A stretch of DNA of 34,801 nucleotides from the NCBI GenBank assembly GCA_902633975.1, contig CACPHX010000013.1, positions 1 through 34,801 of the forward strand, given 5' to 3'. This DNA comes from an uncultured Marinoscillum sp. (GTDB taxonomy: Bacteria; Bacteroidota; Bacteroidia; Cytophagales; MED-G16). This document shows positions 23,990-32,988 of the stretch, piece after piece (within the stretch, counting starts at the first letter, position 1; each line of letters starts with the position of its first letter). The notes beneath the pieces are model-generated. The model was not told the origin of the DNA and did not search any database. It worked only from the letters and a program-made list of their open reading frames with translations. Made by a program: the position numbers and the translations under genes.

Positions 23990-24482
23990 TTTTTTCAGGT
24001 ATTATTATTGCGTTTGGAAATATTTTTTTTAACTTTTTATACTCAAAATTAGCCTTAAATCTATCTTCAAATGTTCCCGTCTTTACTCTGTAGTTTGGTT
24101 GTGTAAAGATTGTATTGCTCTTGATGAGACTATCATACTCAAATAATTTTTCAACAGTATTTTCAGCTTCTTCTCTTTTGTCTCCAAGATATATTTGAAT
24201 TGTATAACCATCAGTAAATATTTCCTCATCAACTTCACTTTTAATAATTTTCAAAATACTGTCTAGTTCAATATCTATTCCTAGATTACTTTTGATGCCA
24301 ACTATGTTCTCTTCATCAATAGTTGCACTTGGTGCGTTTTCTGACTCTCTTATAAAAGACAGGTCTTCAAAATATTTTCTAGAATCATTATTTGAAGAAA
24401 TACTCATTTTTTTATTTACACAGCCAAATACAAAGAATACTGAAAGAATACTGATAAAAGTTAGTCTTCTAGAATAACACAT
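23976..24482 (-). CDS. SPOR-domain lipoprotein
   Basis: A 168-residue protein with a lipoprotein signal: hydrophobic LTFISILSVFFVFG then Cys21 (FGCVNKK). After a polar linker (about 25-90) comes a SPOR-like repeat fold (about 92-165): YTIQIYLGDKREEAENTVEKL, then YRVKTGTFEDRFKANFEYKKLKKIFPNAIIIPEKI, the usual two-strand/helix pairs. SPOR domains bind denuded septal peptidoglycan, so a role at the cell wall is likely. Its start overlaps the 3' end of secA by 22 bases, so it is translated from the secA transcript. Confidence 0.8.
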   Translation of the reverse strand: MCYSRRLTFISILSVFFVFGCVNKKMSISSNNDSRKYFEDLSFIRESENAPSATIDEENIVGIKSNLGIDIELDSILKIIKSEVDEEIFTDGYTIQIYLGDKREEAENTVEKLFEYDSLIKSNTIFTQPNYRVKTGTFEDRFKANFEYKKLKKIFPNAIIIPEKIKIN

Positions 24483-27400
24483 TTTTCAGAATTAATATCG
24501 TTTTCAACTTTTTTGAATTTTATATCTTTTTTAACAGTTCCATCTTCATACCTGACAGATACTTTTGTGTTTCTTCCAAAAACTTTTTCTGACCTAATGG
24601 GTTTTGTTTTTTCAACTTGTTGAGTTTTGTTACCCGTGAGTAGGGATCGTGATTCTTCTTTATTTGTATCGTATTTATTCGATTCTTTTCTTTTTCTAGC
24701 CTCTTCAACCTGATTAGCATTCTGAATAGGTATCAAACACTTCGTTAAGAATGATACCGTGTCCTGATTTACTTTGGCAATAAATTTCTTGAAAAGTTCA
24801 AAGCCTTCAAATTTATATATAACTAAAGGATCTTTCTGTTCATAAACAGCACTCTGAACAGATTGTTTCAAATCATCCATCTCTCTAAGGTGTTCTTTCC
24901 AATTTAGATCAATCATGCCGAGAGAAACTATTTTTTGCATCTCTTTTATGATATTTTCTCCATTATTTATTAATGATTCATCAAGATTGACAGATACACC
25001 AATCTGCCTATTGCCGTCAGTAAATGGAATTAAAATATCTTTTACTACACCACCTCTTTCTTTTTTTATCTTTTTGAGAATAGGATGTGCAGCTTCGGAA
25101 ATACTTTTATTTTTGTTGTCATAATTTTCGTTTACTGCTTTGAATAATTCTCTAGTTATATCTTCAGGTTGTTTTTGTTTAAAGTCCTCTTCATTAAGTT
25201 TATCAAAATCTAAACCTAAAACTGTCAAAACATTTAATCTAAAATCTTTATAATTTTCATTTTGCTTTGAAGTTAAAACTATGTCTTCACATGTATCAAA
25301 TATAGTATTTAAAATATCTACCTCTAGTCGTTCTCCTATTATAGCATTTCTTCTTTTTTTGTAGATTACCTCCCTTTGTGAATTCATTACATTATCATAC
25401 TCAAGGAGTCTTTTTCTTATTGCAAAATTATTTTCTTCAACCTTTTTTTGAGCCCTCTCTATTGATTTGGTGATCATGCTGTGCTGTATTACCTCATCTT
25501 CATCCATATTCATTTTATCCATGACTTTTATCATTCTGTCTGATCCAAATAGTCTCATTAGGTTGTCTTCTAATGAAACAAAAAATTGAGAAGATCCTAC
25601 ATCACCTTGTCTTCCTGACCTACCTCTAAGTTGTCTGTCAACCCTTCTAGATTCATGTCTTTCAGTACCAATAATTGCTAAACCACCACTATCTCTTGAG
25701 CTTTCCGTGAGCTTAATATCAGTTCCTCTACCTGCCATATTTGTGGCGATTGTTACAGTACCAGGCTTACCAGCTTCTGCAACAATGTCAGCTTCTTTTG
25801 CATGTTGCTTTGCATTAAGGATTTGATGATTGATTTTTTTCATATTTAACATCCTACTTAAAAGTTCAGAAATTTCAACAGATGTTGTTCCAACCAAAAT
25901 CGGTCTTCCATTATTTTTCAGCTCTATTATTTCATCAATGACAGCGTTGAATTTTGCCTTAAGTGTTTTATATATTTTGTCTTCCATGTCAGACCTTACA
26001 ATATCTTTGTTTGTTGGGATAACTATACAATCAAGATTATATATTTCCCAAAACTCGCCTGCCTCAGTCTCTGCTGTACCAGTCATACCTGATAGCTTAT
26101 TATACATTCTAAAATAATTTTGAAGCGTAATAGTTGCGTATGTCTGAGAGGCATCTTCTATTTTTACATTTTCTTTTGCTTCAATAGCTTGGTGAAGGCC
26201 GTCAGAATACCTTCTTCCCTCCATTATTCTCCCTGTTTGTTCATCTACAATCTTAACTTTTGAATCCATAACAACATATTCCTGATCTTTCTCAAAGAGC
26301 GAGTATGCTTTGAGAAGTTGGTTAAGACTATGAATTCTCTTTGTTTTTACGCTGAAATCTCGAATTAATTTTTCTTTATCTTTTGCGATTTCCTCAATTG
26401 GTTTTTGTGATTTTTCTATCTGATCAATTTCAACTCCTATATCAGGAACTATAAAAAAATTTTTATCGTCTCCTGAACTTGTTATTGTATCTGTTCCCTT
26501 TTCGGTTAACTGTATACTATTACTTTTTTCTTCTATAGTGAAGTAAAGAGGTTTATCTGCTTCAGGCATCAGTTTAGAATTATCTTGTAGATATATATTT
26601 TCGGTTTTTTGCATTATAGCCTTTGTCCCTATTTCACTTAAGTATTTAATTAGAGGCTTATATTTTGGTAGACCTCTATACGCTCTGAATAATGAGAGTC
26701 CTCCTTCTTCTTCATTCCCTTCACTAATTAATTTTTTGGCTTCTGCCAGATAATTTGTTATTAACTTCTTTTGCAAGTCAAAAAGTTTTTGAATTCTTGG
26801 TTTGAGTTCAAAAAACTCATGATCATCACCTTTTGGAACTGGCCCAGAGATAATTAATGGTGTTCTGGCCTCGTCTATTAGAACTGAATCGACCTCATCA
26901 ACCATTGCAAAATTATGCTTTCTTTGGACAAGTTCAGACTTCTCTCTGACCATGTTGTCTCTCAAGTAATCAAAACCAAATTCGTTATTTGTACCGTAAG
27001 TTATATCAGCATTGTAGGCGTTTATTCTTTCTCTGGAATTGGATTCATGTTTATCTATACAGTCAACTCTAAGTCCATGAAATTCAAAAATAGGTGCATT
27101 CCACTCAGCGTCCCTTTTTGCTAGATAATCATTAACGGTTACTATATGAACACCTCTACCAGGTAAAGCATTAAGGTATGCAGGAAGAGTAGCTACTAAG
27201 GTTTTTCCCTCTCCTGTTGCCATTTCTGAAATTTTTCCTTGGTGTAATACAACACCTCCAATTAGCTGTACATCATAGTGAATCATATTCCATTCGATAG
27301 ATACACCTGCAGCTTCCCATTTATTTAACCATAAGGCTTTAGAACCTTTTATTTTAATATTCTCCTTGTTTTCTGATAGGGTTTTATCATAATCTGTTGC

Positions 27401-27790
27401 CATGACTTCTAAAGAGCCATTTTCTGAAAGTCTTCTTGCTGTTTCTTTCACAACTGCGAATGCCTCTGGCAATATTTCATTTAATACATTTTCTATCGTT
27501 TTATTTTGATCTTCTAGAATCTTATCAATTGAGTTTAGTATTTCCTCCTTTTCATCTAAAGAGCCTTCGCTTACTTCGTATTTATTTTTTAAGGATTTAA
27601 TTTCATCATCAGTCTCTTTAAGGGACTCTTTAATTTTGATTTTAAATGATTCTGTTTTCCCTCTTAAATCTTCATCGCTGATATCTTTTAACTTATCAAA
27701 TTCAGTATTTATCTTGTCAACAAGAGGGTATATTTCTTTTAAATCTTTATCTGATTTAGAACCTAATATTTTCTTAAGAAAACCAAACAT
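24461..27790 (-). CDS. secA: Preprotein translocase ATPase SecA
   Basis: A 1109-residue motor that drives proteins through SecYEG. Motifs in order: helicase Walker A MATGEGKTLVATLPAYL, NNEFGFDYLRDNM, DEVD box MVDEVDSVLIDEARTPL, the preprotein cross-linking region interrupted by a long lineage-specific insert (about 330-430), YVVMDSKVKIVDEQTGR, GMTGTAETEAGEF, NMAGRGTDIKL and GTERHESRRVDRQLRGRSGRQGD. The C-terminus ends with KVSVRYEDGTVKKDIKFK and no CxCx8CH zinc motif, as in many flavobacterial SecA. It is much longer than the E. coli protein (about 900) because of the insert. Transcription probably starts from the -7 box at 27805-27812. Confidence 0.98.
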   Translation of the reverse strand: MFGFLKKILGSKSDKDLKEIYPLVDKINTEFDKLKDISDEDLRGKTESFKIKIKESLKETDDEIKSLKNKYEVSEGSLDEKEEILNSIDKILEDQNKTIENVLNEILPEAFAVVKETARRLSENGSLEVMATDYDKTLSENKENIKIKGSKALWLNKWEAAGVSIEWNMIHYDVQLIGGVVLHQGKISEMATGEGKTLVATLPAYLNALPGRGVHIVTVNDYLAKRDAEWNAPIFEFHGLRVDCIDKHESNSRERINAYNADITYGTNNEFGFDYLRDNMVREKSELVQRKHNFAMVDEVDSVLIDEARTPLIISGPVPKGDDHEFFELKPRIQKLFDLQKKLITNYLAEAKKLISEGNEEEGGLSLFRAYRGLPKYKPLIKYLSEIGTKAIMQKTENIYLQDNSKLMPEADKPLYFTIEEKSNSIQLTEKGTDTITSSGDDKNFFIVPDIGVEIDQIEKSQKPIEEIAKDKEKLIRDFSVKTKRIHSLNQLLKAYSLFEKDQEYVVMDSKVKIVDEQTGRIMEGRRYSDGLHQAIEAKENVKIEDASQTYATITLQNYFRMYNKLSGMTGTAETEAGEFWEIYNLDCIVIPTNKDIVRSDMEDKIYKTLKAKFNAVIDEIIELKNNGRPILVGTTSVEISELLSRMLNMKKINHQILNAKQHAKEADIVAEAGKPGTVTIATNMAGRGTDIKLTESSRDSGGLAIIGTERHESRRVDRQLRGRSGRQGDVGSSQFFVSLEDNLMRLFGSDRMIKVMDKMNMDEDEVIQHSMITKSIERAQKKVEENNFAIRKRLLEYDNVMNSQREVIYKKRRNAIIGERLEVDILNTIFDTCEDIVLTSKQNENYKDFRLNVLTVLGLDFDKLNEEDFKQKQPEDITRELFKAVNENYDNKNKSISEAAHPILKKIKKERGGVVKDILIPFTDGNRQIGVSVNLDESLINNGENIIKEMQKIVSLGMIDLNWKEHLREMDDLKQSVQSAVYEQKDPLVIYKFEGFELFKKFIAKVNQDTVSFLTKCLIPIQNANQVEEARKRKESNKYDTNKEESRSLLTGNKTQQVEKTKPIRSEKVFGRNTKVSVRYEDGTVKKDIKFKKVENDINSEKCVILED

Positions 27791-27804
27791 TATAAAATTT
27801 TACA

Positions 27805-27812
27805 CAAATTTA
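27805..27812 (-). promoter_or_regulatory. Candidate -7 box for secA
   Basis: On the reverse strand TAAATTTG fits TAnnTTTG; 14 bases separate it from the secA ATG at 27790. A matching -33 TTG is not evident. Confidence 0.4.
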
Positions 27813-27876
27813 ATAATAACATTATAAGAATCTCTTATTACTATTATTATCATTACAAAATTAAATTTTAAAGTTG

Positions 27877-28887
27877 ATGAAAAAACTCATTTTATTTTTT
27901 CTTTTATGTATATCATGTACGACAAAGAATCAAGAAAATACTAACAGAGTTGTAATTTCTTCTTTAATCCAAACTGAGAAAGTTCAAATAGATATTGATG
28001 ATCCCGCCATCTGGTATAATAAATCAAATCCTGCTAATAGTCTAATAGTTGGAACTCAAAAAGATGAAAACGGTGCTCTAATAGTATATGATCTAGATGG
28101 TAAAATTGATAAGGATAAATCCATATATAATATATCAAGACCTAATAATGTTGACATAATCCATGAAGTTAATTTCGGGGACTCTAAGGTTGATATTATG
28201 GTTACAACTGAAAGATATAAAAATAGGATAAGGATTTTTTCACTACCTGATATGAAAGAGTTAGATGCGGGAGGTTTAAGAGTTTTCTCTAATGAAGAAA
28301 ACCCAGAGCCAATGGGAGTTGCTTTGTGGAAAGATGAAGATGGTTTCGCTCATGCAATTGTTGGTAAAAAATATGGTCTCTCGGGTGAATATATTAATCA
28401 GTATAAGTTGTCATTTGACAATGATAAGTTTACCCTTGAATATCAAAGAAGTTTTGGTGCATTTTCAGGTTTAAATGAGATTGAAGCAATAGCTGTAGAC
28501 AATAATAATGATATCATATACTATTCTGACGAAGGTTTTGGGGTCAGAGCATATCCTGCTAATCCGAGCGAAGGTGATGAGGAAATAACAAATTTTGGAA
28601 AAAATTTCGTTGGTGACCAAGAGGGTATAAGTATAGTTAATAAAGTTAAAAATTACGTTGTTGTCTCAGACCAACAAAAAATAAATCAGTTTAGAATTTT
28701 TGCACCTTCATCTAATTATGAGGAAGTAGGTAGTTTTTATGTTAATAGTATTGATTCTGATGGTTCTGAATTCCATCCAGGCCCATTTCCAGAACCGTTT
28801 GAAAATGGCATTTTTGTTACTATGAGCGATGATTTATCTTTTCACTACTACTCTTGGGATCAATTAAGTGAGTATTTTGAGGAATAA
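27877..28887 (+). CDS. Beta-propeller phytase (3-phytase) lipoprotein
   Basis: I use ATG 27877 (MKKLILFF) rather than the TTG just before it; 336 residues. The signal ends in the lipobox CISC (Cys16). The six-bladed propeller begins with DIDDPAIWYNKSNPANSLIVGTQKDENGALIVYDLDGK, split by gaps, the opening motif of alkaline BPP phytases. Later come MVTTERYKNRIRIFSL, IEAIAVDNNNDIIYYSDEGFGVRAYPA, VVSDQQKINQFRIFA and the final blade with SDGSEFHPGPFPEPFENGIFVTMSD. The enzyme releases phosphate from phytate with Ca2+, here at the cell surface or in the periplasm. It lies in the same direction as the TonB receptor 1.3 kb away. Divergent from secA. Confidence 0.87.
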   Translation: MKKLILFFLLCISCTTKNQENTNRVVISSLIQTEKVQIDIDDPAIWYNKSNPANSLIVGTQKDENGALIVYDLDGKIDKDKSIYNISRPNNVDIIHEVNFGDSKVDIMVTTERYKNRIRIFSLPDMKELDAGGLRVFSNEENPEPMGVALWKDEDGFAHAIVGKKYGLSGEYINQYKLSFDNDKFTLEYQRSFGAFSGLNEIEAIAVDNNNDIIYYSDEGFGVRAYPANPSEGDEEITNFGKNFVGDQEGISIVNKVKNYVVVSDQQKINQFRIFAPSSNYEEVGSFYVNSIDSDGSEFHPGPFPEPFENGIFVTMSDDLSFHYYSWDQLSEYFEE

Positions 28888-28928
28888 ATAAATTCTGAGT
28901 AGAAAATTTTAAAAGATTAAAAATAGAG

Positions 28929-28936
28929 TATATTTG
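28929..28936 (+). promoter_or_regulatory. Candidate -7 box for rplS
   Basis: TATATTTG is an exact match to TAnnTTTG, 20 bases before the rplS ATG at 28957, giving a short leader of about 12-16 bases. A -33 TTG is not obvious. Confidence 0.5.
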
Positions 28937-28956
28937 CACACCAAAATTAAAAATTT

Positions 28957-29310
28957 ATGTCATCTGCTGATTTCAAACTTACAAAAGAGAATTCTGAGAT
29001 CTTAAAATCTTTTCCTGATTTTGGTGCTGGAGATACAATTAATGTACATATCAAGATCAAGGAAGGAAATAAAGAAAGGATTCAGCAGTTTCAGGGTACT
29101 GTTTTACAAAGAAAAAACCCCGGAACAAATGGTGAGACATTTACATTGAGAAAAATTTCTGACTCTATAGCAGTTGAAAAGATTATGCCAATATTTTCTC
29201 CCTCTATAGATAAGATCGAGTTGGTTAGGAAAGGAAAAGTTCGAAGAGCTAGAATATTCTATTTAAGAGATAGAAAAGGTAAGAGTGCTAAAATCAAAGA
29301 GAGATTATAA
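28957..29310 (+). CDS. rplS: 50S ribosomal protein L19
   Basis: A 117-residue ribosomal protein, normal length. The family's SH3-like barrel motifs are present: [31 protein letters not shown], split by no unusual insert, then [51 protein letters not shown] in pieces. L19 sits at the 30S-50S interface. In most bacteria it is adjacent to trmD; here trmD lies 4.3 kb away on the other strand. The stop codon sits inside a perfect 22-bp palindrome. Confidence 0.98.
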   Translation: MSSADFKLTKENSEILKSFPDFGAGDTINVHIKIKEGNKERIQQFQGTVLQRKNPGTNGETFTLRKISDSIAVEKIMPIFSPSIDKIELVRKGKVRRARIFYLRDRKGKSAKIKERL

Positions 29311-29321
29311 TTATAATCTCT
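29300..29321. repeat. Perfect 22-bp palindrome spanning the rplS stop codon
   Basis: Arms AGAGATTATAA and TTATAATCTCT are exact reverse complements with no spacer. The rplS TAA stop (29308-29310) is in the left arm and the dapF ATG is eight bases after the palindrome. No T-run follows, so it is not a canonical terminator. It may fold in the transcript and affect processing or coupling between rplS and dapF. Confidence 0.7.
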
Positions 29322-29329
29322 GATGCTAG

Positions 29330-30097
29330 ATGGATTTAAAATATTTCAAATTAGAATCCTCAGGTAATAACTTCATTTTACTAGACTTCATAACTATAGG
29401 CATAAATCAATTTGATAAAATTTCTAATTTTATATTCAAGGAAAAAGCGATAAAGAGTTCAGATGGTTTACTCCTTATAACCAATTCTCAATCATGTGAT
29501 TTTGATTTAAATTTTTATAACCCAGACTCCTCACCAAGTTTTTGTGGTAATGGGTCAGTTTGTGCAGCAAAATACATGACTAGGATAAACTTAAAAAAAG
29601 AATATAATTTTTTATCTAATGGATTGTATTGTAAGGCTCAAGTAAATAAAAATAACATCGATTTAAAAATTGGTAAAACCAATAATTACAGAGAGTTTAT
29701 TAATGGATTTCTAATTAATACAGGAACCCTTCATTATGTGGAGTTTTCCAAAAGTTTACATGATAACTTTTTTAATAAAAGAGTTATCGAATTGACTTCA
29801 TCTCAGGAATTTCTAAAGGCTCCATTCAATATTAATATTGTTAAAAAAGAAAAAGATCATATTCAAATTAGAACCTTTGAGAAGGGAGTTAATAGAGAAA
29901 CCTTAAGTTGTGGCTCTGGTTCTATAGCTTCTATTTTGGCTGTCTTTCTTGCCTTTGAAAAAAAATATAGTTTAGTAAAAGCCAGGGGCGGTAATTTAAA
30001 TGTTGACTTTCACTTTAATAATAAATTCTTTGAAAAAATCAGGTTAATTTCTAAGCCAACAATTATTAATTCGGGTTATTTAAGCATCGATGTTTAA
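29330..30097 (+). CDS. dapF: Diaminopimelate epimerase
   Basis: A 255-residue PLP-independent racemase converting LL- to meso-diaminopimelate for lysine and peptidoglycan. Two pseudo-symmetric halves each carry the catalytic Cys motif: DSSPSFCGNGSVCAAKYM (first Cys) and EKGVNRETLSCGSGSIAS (second Cys). KYFKLESSGNNFILLD opens the first half as in the family (F-x-K-x-x-G-x-G-N-D-F). The usual 'CGNGxRC' reads CGNGSVC and the NxPHxV strand reads GTLHYVEF. It is shorter than the E. coli protein (274) but typical for Bacteroidota. It follows rplS by 19 bases. Confidence 0.93.
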   Translation: MDLKYFKLESSGNNFILLDFITIGINQFDKISNFIFKEKAIKSSDGLLLITNSQSCDFDLNFYNPDSSPSFCGNGSVCAAKYMTRINLKKEYNFLSNGLYCKAQVNKNNIDLKIGKTNNYREFINGFLINTGTLHYVEFSKSLHDNFFNKRVIELTSSQEFLKAPFNINIVKKEKDHIQIRTFEKGVNRETLSCGSGSIASILAVFLAFEKKYSLVKARGGNLNVDFHFNNKFFEKIRLISKPTIINSGYLSIDV

Positions 30098-30141
30098 CAA
30101 TCTGATAACATAGAATTTAAAATGTAGCAACATTAAAAATT

Positions 30142-30149
30142 TAGTTTTG
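30142..30149 (+). promoter_or_regulatory. Candidate -7 box for the TonB-dependent receptor
   Basis: TAGTTTTG matches TAnnTTTG. It overlaps an in-frame TTG at 30147, which therefore cannot be the translation start; ATG 30165 is then 15 bases after the box. Confidence 0.4.
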
Positions 30150-30164
30150 TTAAATACTAAAAAA

Positions 30165-32807
30165 ATGAAAAAACTTTTTTTACTATTAATTATTTTTTTA
30201 TCATATAATCTCTATTCTCAAAATGGAGCAATTGTAGGTACCATAAAGGATGCTGATAATAGAATACCACTTCCTGGTGCTAACATAATTTTAGATGGTA
30301 CTGATTATGGCACGGTCTCTGACATCAAAGGAAATTTTATTATTCCAAACGTTATATCGAATGATTATACTTTAAAAGTATCATACATTGGATACAATGA
30401 TTTTGAAATTGATGTTAATGTGTCTAGCACCAATCTAGAAGTTAACATTGAATTAGAATCTGGAGTTTTAGTAGGTGACGAAATAATTATTACCGGAAAT
30501 AGTTTGCAAGGGCAAGCTAGAGCAATAAATGAACAAAAAAATAATGTTAATGTAACAAATATAATTTCATCAGATCAAGCAGGTAAGTTTCCAGACTCAA
30601 ATATGGGAGATGCCTTGAAAAGGGTACCAGGAATTACAATGCAGGGAGATCAAGGCGAGGCAAGGAATATAGTTGTTAGAGGATTAGCTTCTGCCCTAAA
30701 CTCAGTACAAATTGATGGCTCAAGAATTCCTTCTGCCGAAGGAGATAATAGAAACGTTCAGTTAGATTTAATTCCAGCAGACATGATTCAAACAATTGAG
30801 GTCAATAAAGCTGTACTTCCATACATGGATGGTGATGCAGTAGGTGGTGTAGTAAATTTAGTAACTAGGTCTGCTCCTGATGCATTGAGATTTTCAGCTG
30901 ATATAGGTTCTGGGTTCAGCCCAATAACATCAAAACCAATTTATAATGGATCTTTTGTTTTAGGTAATAGGTTAGGAAATTTTGGTTTCCTTTTATCAGG
31001 ATCTTATAATAATAGAGATTATGGTTCTGATAATATTGAGGCAGAATGGAGAGAAGTTGATGGTATAAGATATATGAAGGAGATGGATATAAGAACGTAT
31101 TATGTAAAAAGAGAAAGAAAAAGTTTATCGTTAAACTTAGATTATGAATTTTCTGCTTCAAGTAAAATTTATTTTAATTCATTGTATAATCATAGAGATG
31201 ATTGGGAAAATAGGTTCAGGCTAAGATTTAAGAATATGGATGATACAATGGGTGAAGGTGCATATACATCACTTGGAAATAATACTTATCAGATGGAAGC
31301 TAGGGTAGAGAGGCAAACAAAAGGAGGAATTGATGATAAAAGAAATAATGCAACCCGGCTAGAAGATCAAAAAGCTCTCAATATGACTCTAGGGGGAGAT
31401 CATTTAGTGTCTAGTAAGCTAAAGATTGATTGGATGATCAATTATTCGAGGGCTTCAGAGGAGAGACCTAACGAGAGATACTTAACATTCAGAAATGACC
31501 CTGTATCTATAATAATGGATTTATCCGACACAAGAAAACCATTTATATCATATGCAGATCCTAATGTTATCAGTCAGTCTAAGGTAAGAGATCCAGAGCA
31601 GGCTCAGAAATGGACATATGAGAATGAGGCAAACGCTAAAGTAGACTTTACCCTTCCAGTAAGTACCAAAGGAATTTTAAAATTTGGATTAAAAAATAGG
31701 GGAAAATCAAAAAAGAGAAATAATACCTGGTCAGAATTTGAGGGTTTAATGGCTGGTGATGTATTATCTCAATTTCCACTTGAAGATCAGTCTGATCCTA
31801 ACTACTTAGCTGGAGGAAAATACCTTGCTGGAAATTTTGTAACTAGAGAATATCTAGGTGGTCTAGATTTATTAGGAAGTAATTTTGAGTCTTCACTTGT
31901 ATTAGATGAATTTGCGGCAGGAAATTATGAGGCTAACGAAAATATTTTTGCTGCCTATCTTATGTATGATGTTGCTTTGACATCCGATCTCTCTTTAATA
32001 ATAGGAGGTAGGCTTGAGGCAACAAATATTTCCTATACAGGAAGAAATGTAGACTATGATAATGAAACGGTAACTTTAACTGACGATGTAGAAGATAACT
32101 ATTCAAACTTTTTACCTGCAGTATTATTTAAGTATAATTTATCAGAAAACTCAGTCCTTAGATTTTCTTGGACAAATACTATTGCAAGACCTAATTATTA
32201 CGACTTGGTTCCATACCAAGAGTATGTTGAAGAAGACGATGAACTAAGCCTTGGAAATTCACTTTTAGATCCTATGAGGGCACTTAATTTAGACTTAAAT
32301 TTTGAGTCATATTTTTCAAATATTGGACTTGTGTCAGCGGGTATGTTTTATAAAAACTTAAATGATTTTATTTATAACACAGAGTTTGAAGGAACTTATA
32401 CTGGATATACGGGAGAGCTTACTATAACTCAACCTCAAAATGGTGCAAATGCATCTGTTTTTGGTTTTGAAGTTGCCTTACAAAGACAAATATTGAAGAA
32501 TTTAGGACTTTATCTTAATTACACCTATGCAGATACTGATACGGAAGGAGTGCTCGATAGGTCTGACCTAGATAAAATACCTTTACCTGGTGCTGCTAAA
32601 AATACATTTAATGCATCACTTGATTATGAGACAGATAAGTTTAATGTTAGAGTTTCTTATAACTACACTGATGGATATATCGATGAATTTGGAAGTAAGC
32701 CAACAAGGGATAGGTATTACGACTCTCAAGGATTTTTAGACATTAATGCTTCAGTTTCTCTATCAAAAAACCTTATTCTATATGCTGAAGCTAAAAAACC
32801 TTACTAA
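30165..32807 (+). CDS. TonB-dependent receptor with carboxypeptidase-like domain (3' end frameshifted)
   Basis: Starting at ATG 30165 (MKKLFLLL), 880 residues are read before a premature TAA. Parts in order: signal peptide ending ...YNLYSQ, carboxypeptidase regulatory-like domain (GAIVGTIKDADNRIPLPGANI), plug domain (MGDALKRVPGITMQGDQGEARNIVVRGL, then IQTIEVNKAVLPYMDGDAVGGVVNLVTR), and the long beta-barrel. The plug resembles the TIGR01782 (Xanthomonas/Caulobacter) group. It imports a large solute across the outer membrane using TonB energy. The frame ends at ILYAEAKKPY; a six-A run at 32793-32798 has one A too many, and the normal ending continues in another frame to 32910. Given the phytase upstream, a phosphate-compound substrate is possible but unproven. 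Confidence 0.85.
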   Translation: MKKLFLLLIIFLSYNLYSQNGAIVGTIKDADNRIPLPGANIILDGTDYGTVSDIKGNFIIPNVISNDYTLKVSYIGYNDFEIDVNVSSTNLEVNIELESGVLVGDEIIITGNSLQGQARAINEQKNNVNVTNIISSDQAGKFPDSNMGDALKRVPGITMQGDQGEARNIVVRGLASALNSVQIDGSRIPSAEGDNRNVQLDLIPADMIQTIEVNKAVLPYMDGDAVGGVVNLVTRSAPDALRFSADIGSGFSPITSKPIYNGSFVLGNRLGNFGFLLSGSYNNRDYGSDNIEAEWREVDGIRYMKEMDIRTYYVKRERKSLSLNLDYEFSASSKIYFNSLYNHRDDWENRFRLRFKNMDDTMGEGAYTSLGNNTYQMEARVERQTKGGIDDKRNNATRLEDQKALNMTLGGDHLVSSKLKIDWMINYSRASEERPNERYLTFRNDPVSIIMDLSDTRKPFISYADPNVISQSKVRDPEQAQKWTYENEANAKVDFTLPVSTKGILKFGLKNRGKSKKRNNTWSEFEGLMAGDVLSQFPLEDQSDPNYLAGGKYLAGNFVTREYLGGLDLLGSNFESSLVLDEFAAGNYEANENIFAAYLMYDVALTSDLSLIIGGRLEATNISYTGRNVDYDNETVTLTDDVEDNYSNFLPAVLFKYNLSENSVLRFSWTNTIARPNYYDLVPYQEYVEEDDELSLGNSLLDPMRALNLDLNFESYFSNIGLVSAGMFYKNLNDFIYNTEFEGTYTGYTGELTITQPQNGANASVFGFEVALQRQILKNLGLYLNYTYADTDTEGVLDRSDLDKIPLPGAAKNTFNASLDYETDKFNVRVSYNYTDGYIDEFGSKPTRDRYYDSQGFLDINASVSLSKNLILYAEAKKPY

Positions 32808-32910
32808 TCAAGCTTTAAGATATTATCAGGGGGAAGAACAGTACGTGATGCAAGAAGAATTTTATGGCTCAAGATATACTGCAGGTATAAAATTTGACTT
32901 GTTTAAATAA
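32793..32910 (+). pseudogene. Out-of-frame C-terminal segment of the TonB receptor
   Basis: If one A is removed from the run at 32793-32798, the receptor frame continues NLTNQALRYYQGEEQYVMQE and then EFYGSRYTAGIKFDLFK before TAA at 32908-32910. That is the standard TonB-receptor ending, with the aromatic last beta-strand needed by the BAM machinery. As written, the mature receptor would lose about 36 residues. A real indel mutation and a homopolymer sequence error cannot be separated here. Confidence 0.82.
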
Positions 32911-32933
32911 ATATAAAATTAGTTAGTAGTAAT

Positions 32934-32960
32934 AGGGACTAAATTTTTAGTCCCTTTTTT
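32934..32960 (+). terminator. Rho-independent terminator after the TonB receptor
   Basis: Ten-base arms AGGGACTAAA and TTTAGTCCCT (32934-32943, 32946-32955) with a small T loop and a T-run to 32960. It lies 24 bases beyond the restored receptor stop codon at 32910, which fits the longer receptor being the original gene. Confidence 0.85.
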
Positions 32961-32988
32961 ATTAGAAATTTATTAGCTTAATATAACT

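Noticed and set aside
32790..32807. Programmed -1 ribosomal frameshifting at the A-run of the TonB receptor
   Set aside because: The downstream frame is reached by skipping one base (+1), not by slipping back one; the zero-frame codons AAA AAA CCT do not form a -1 slippery heptamer leading to the right frame.
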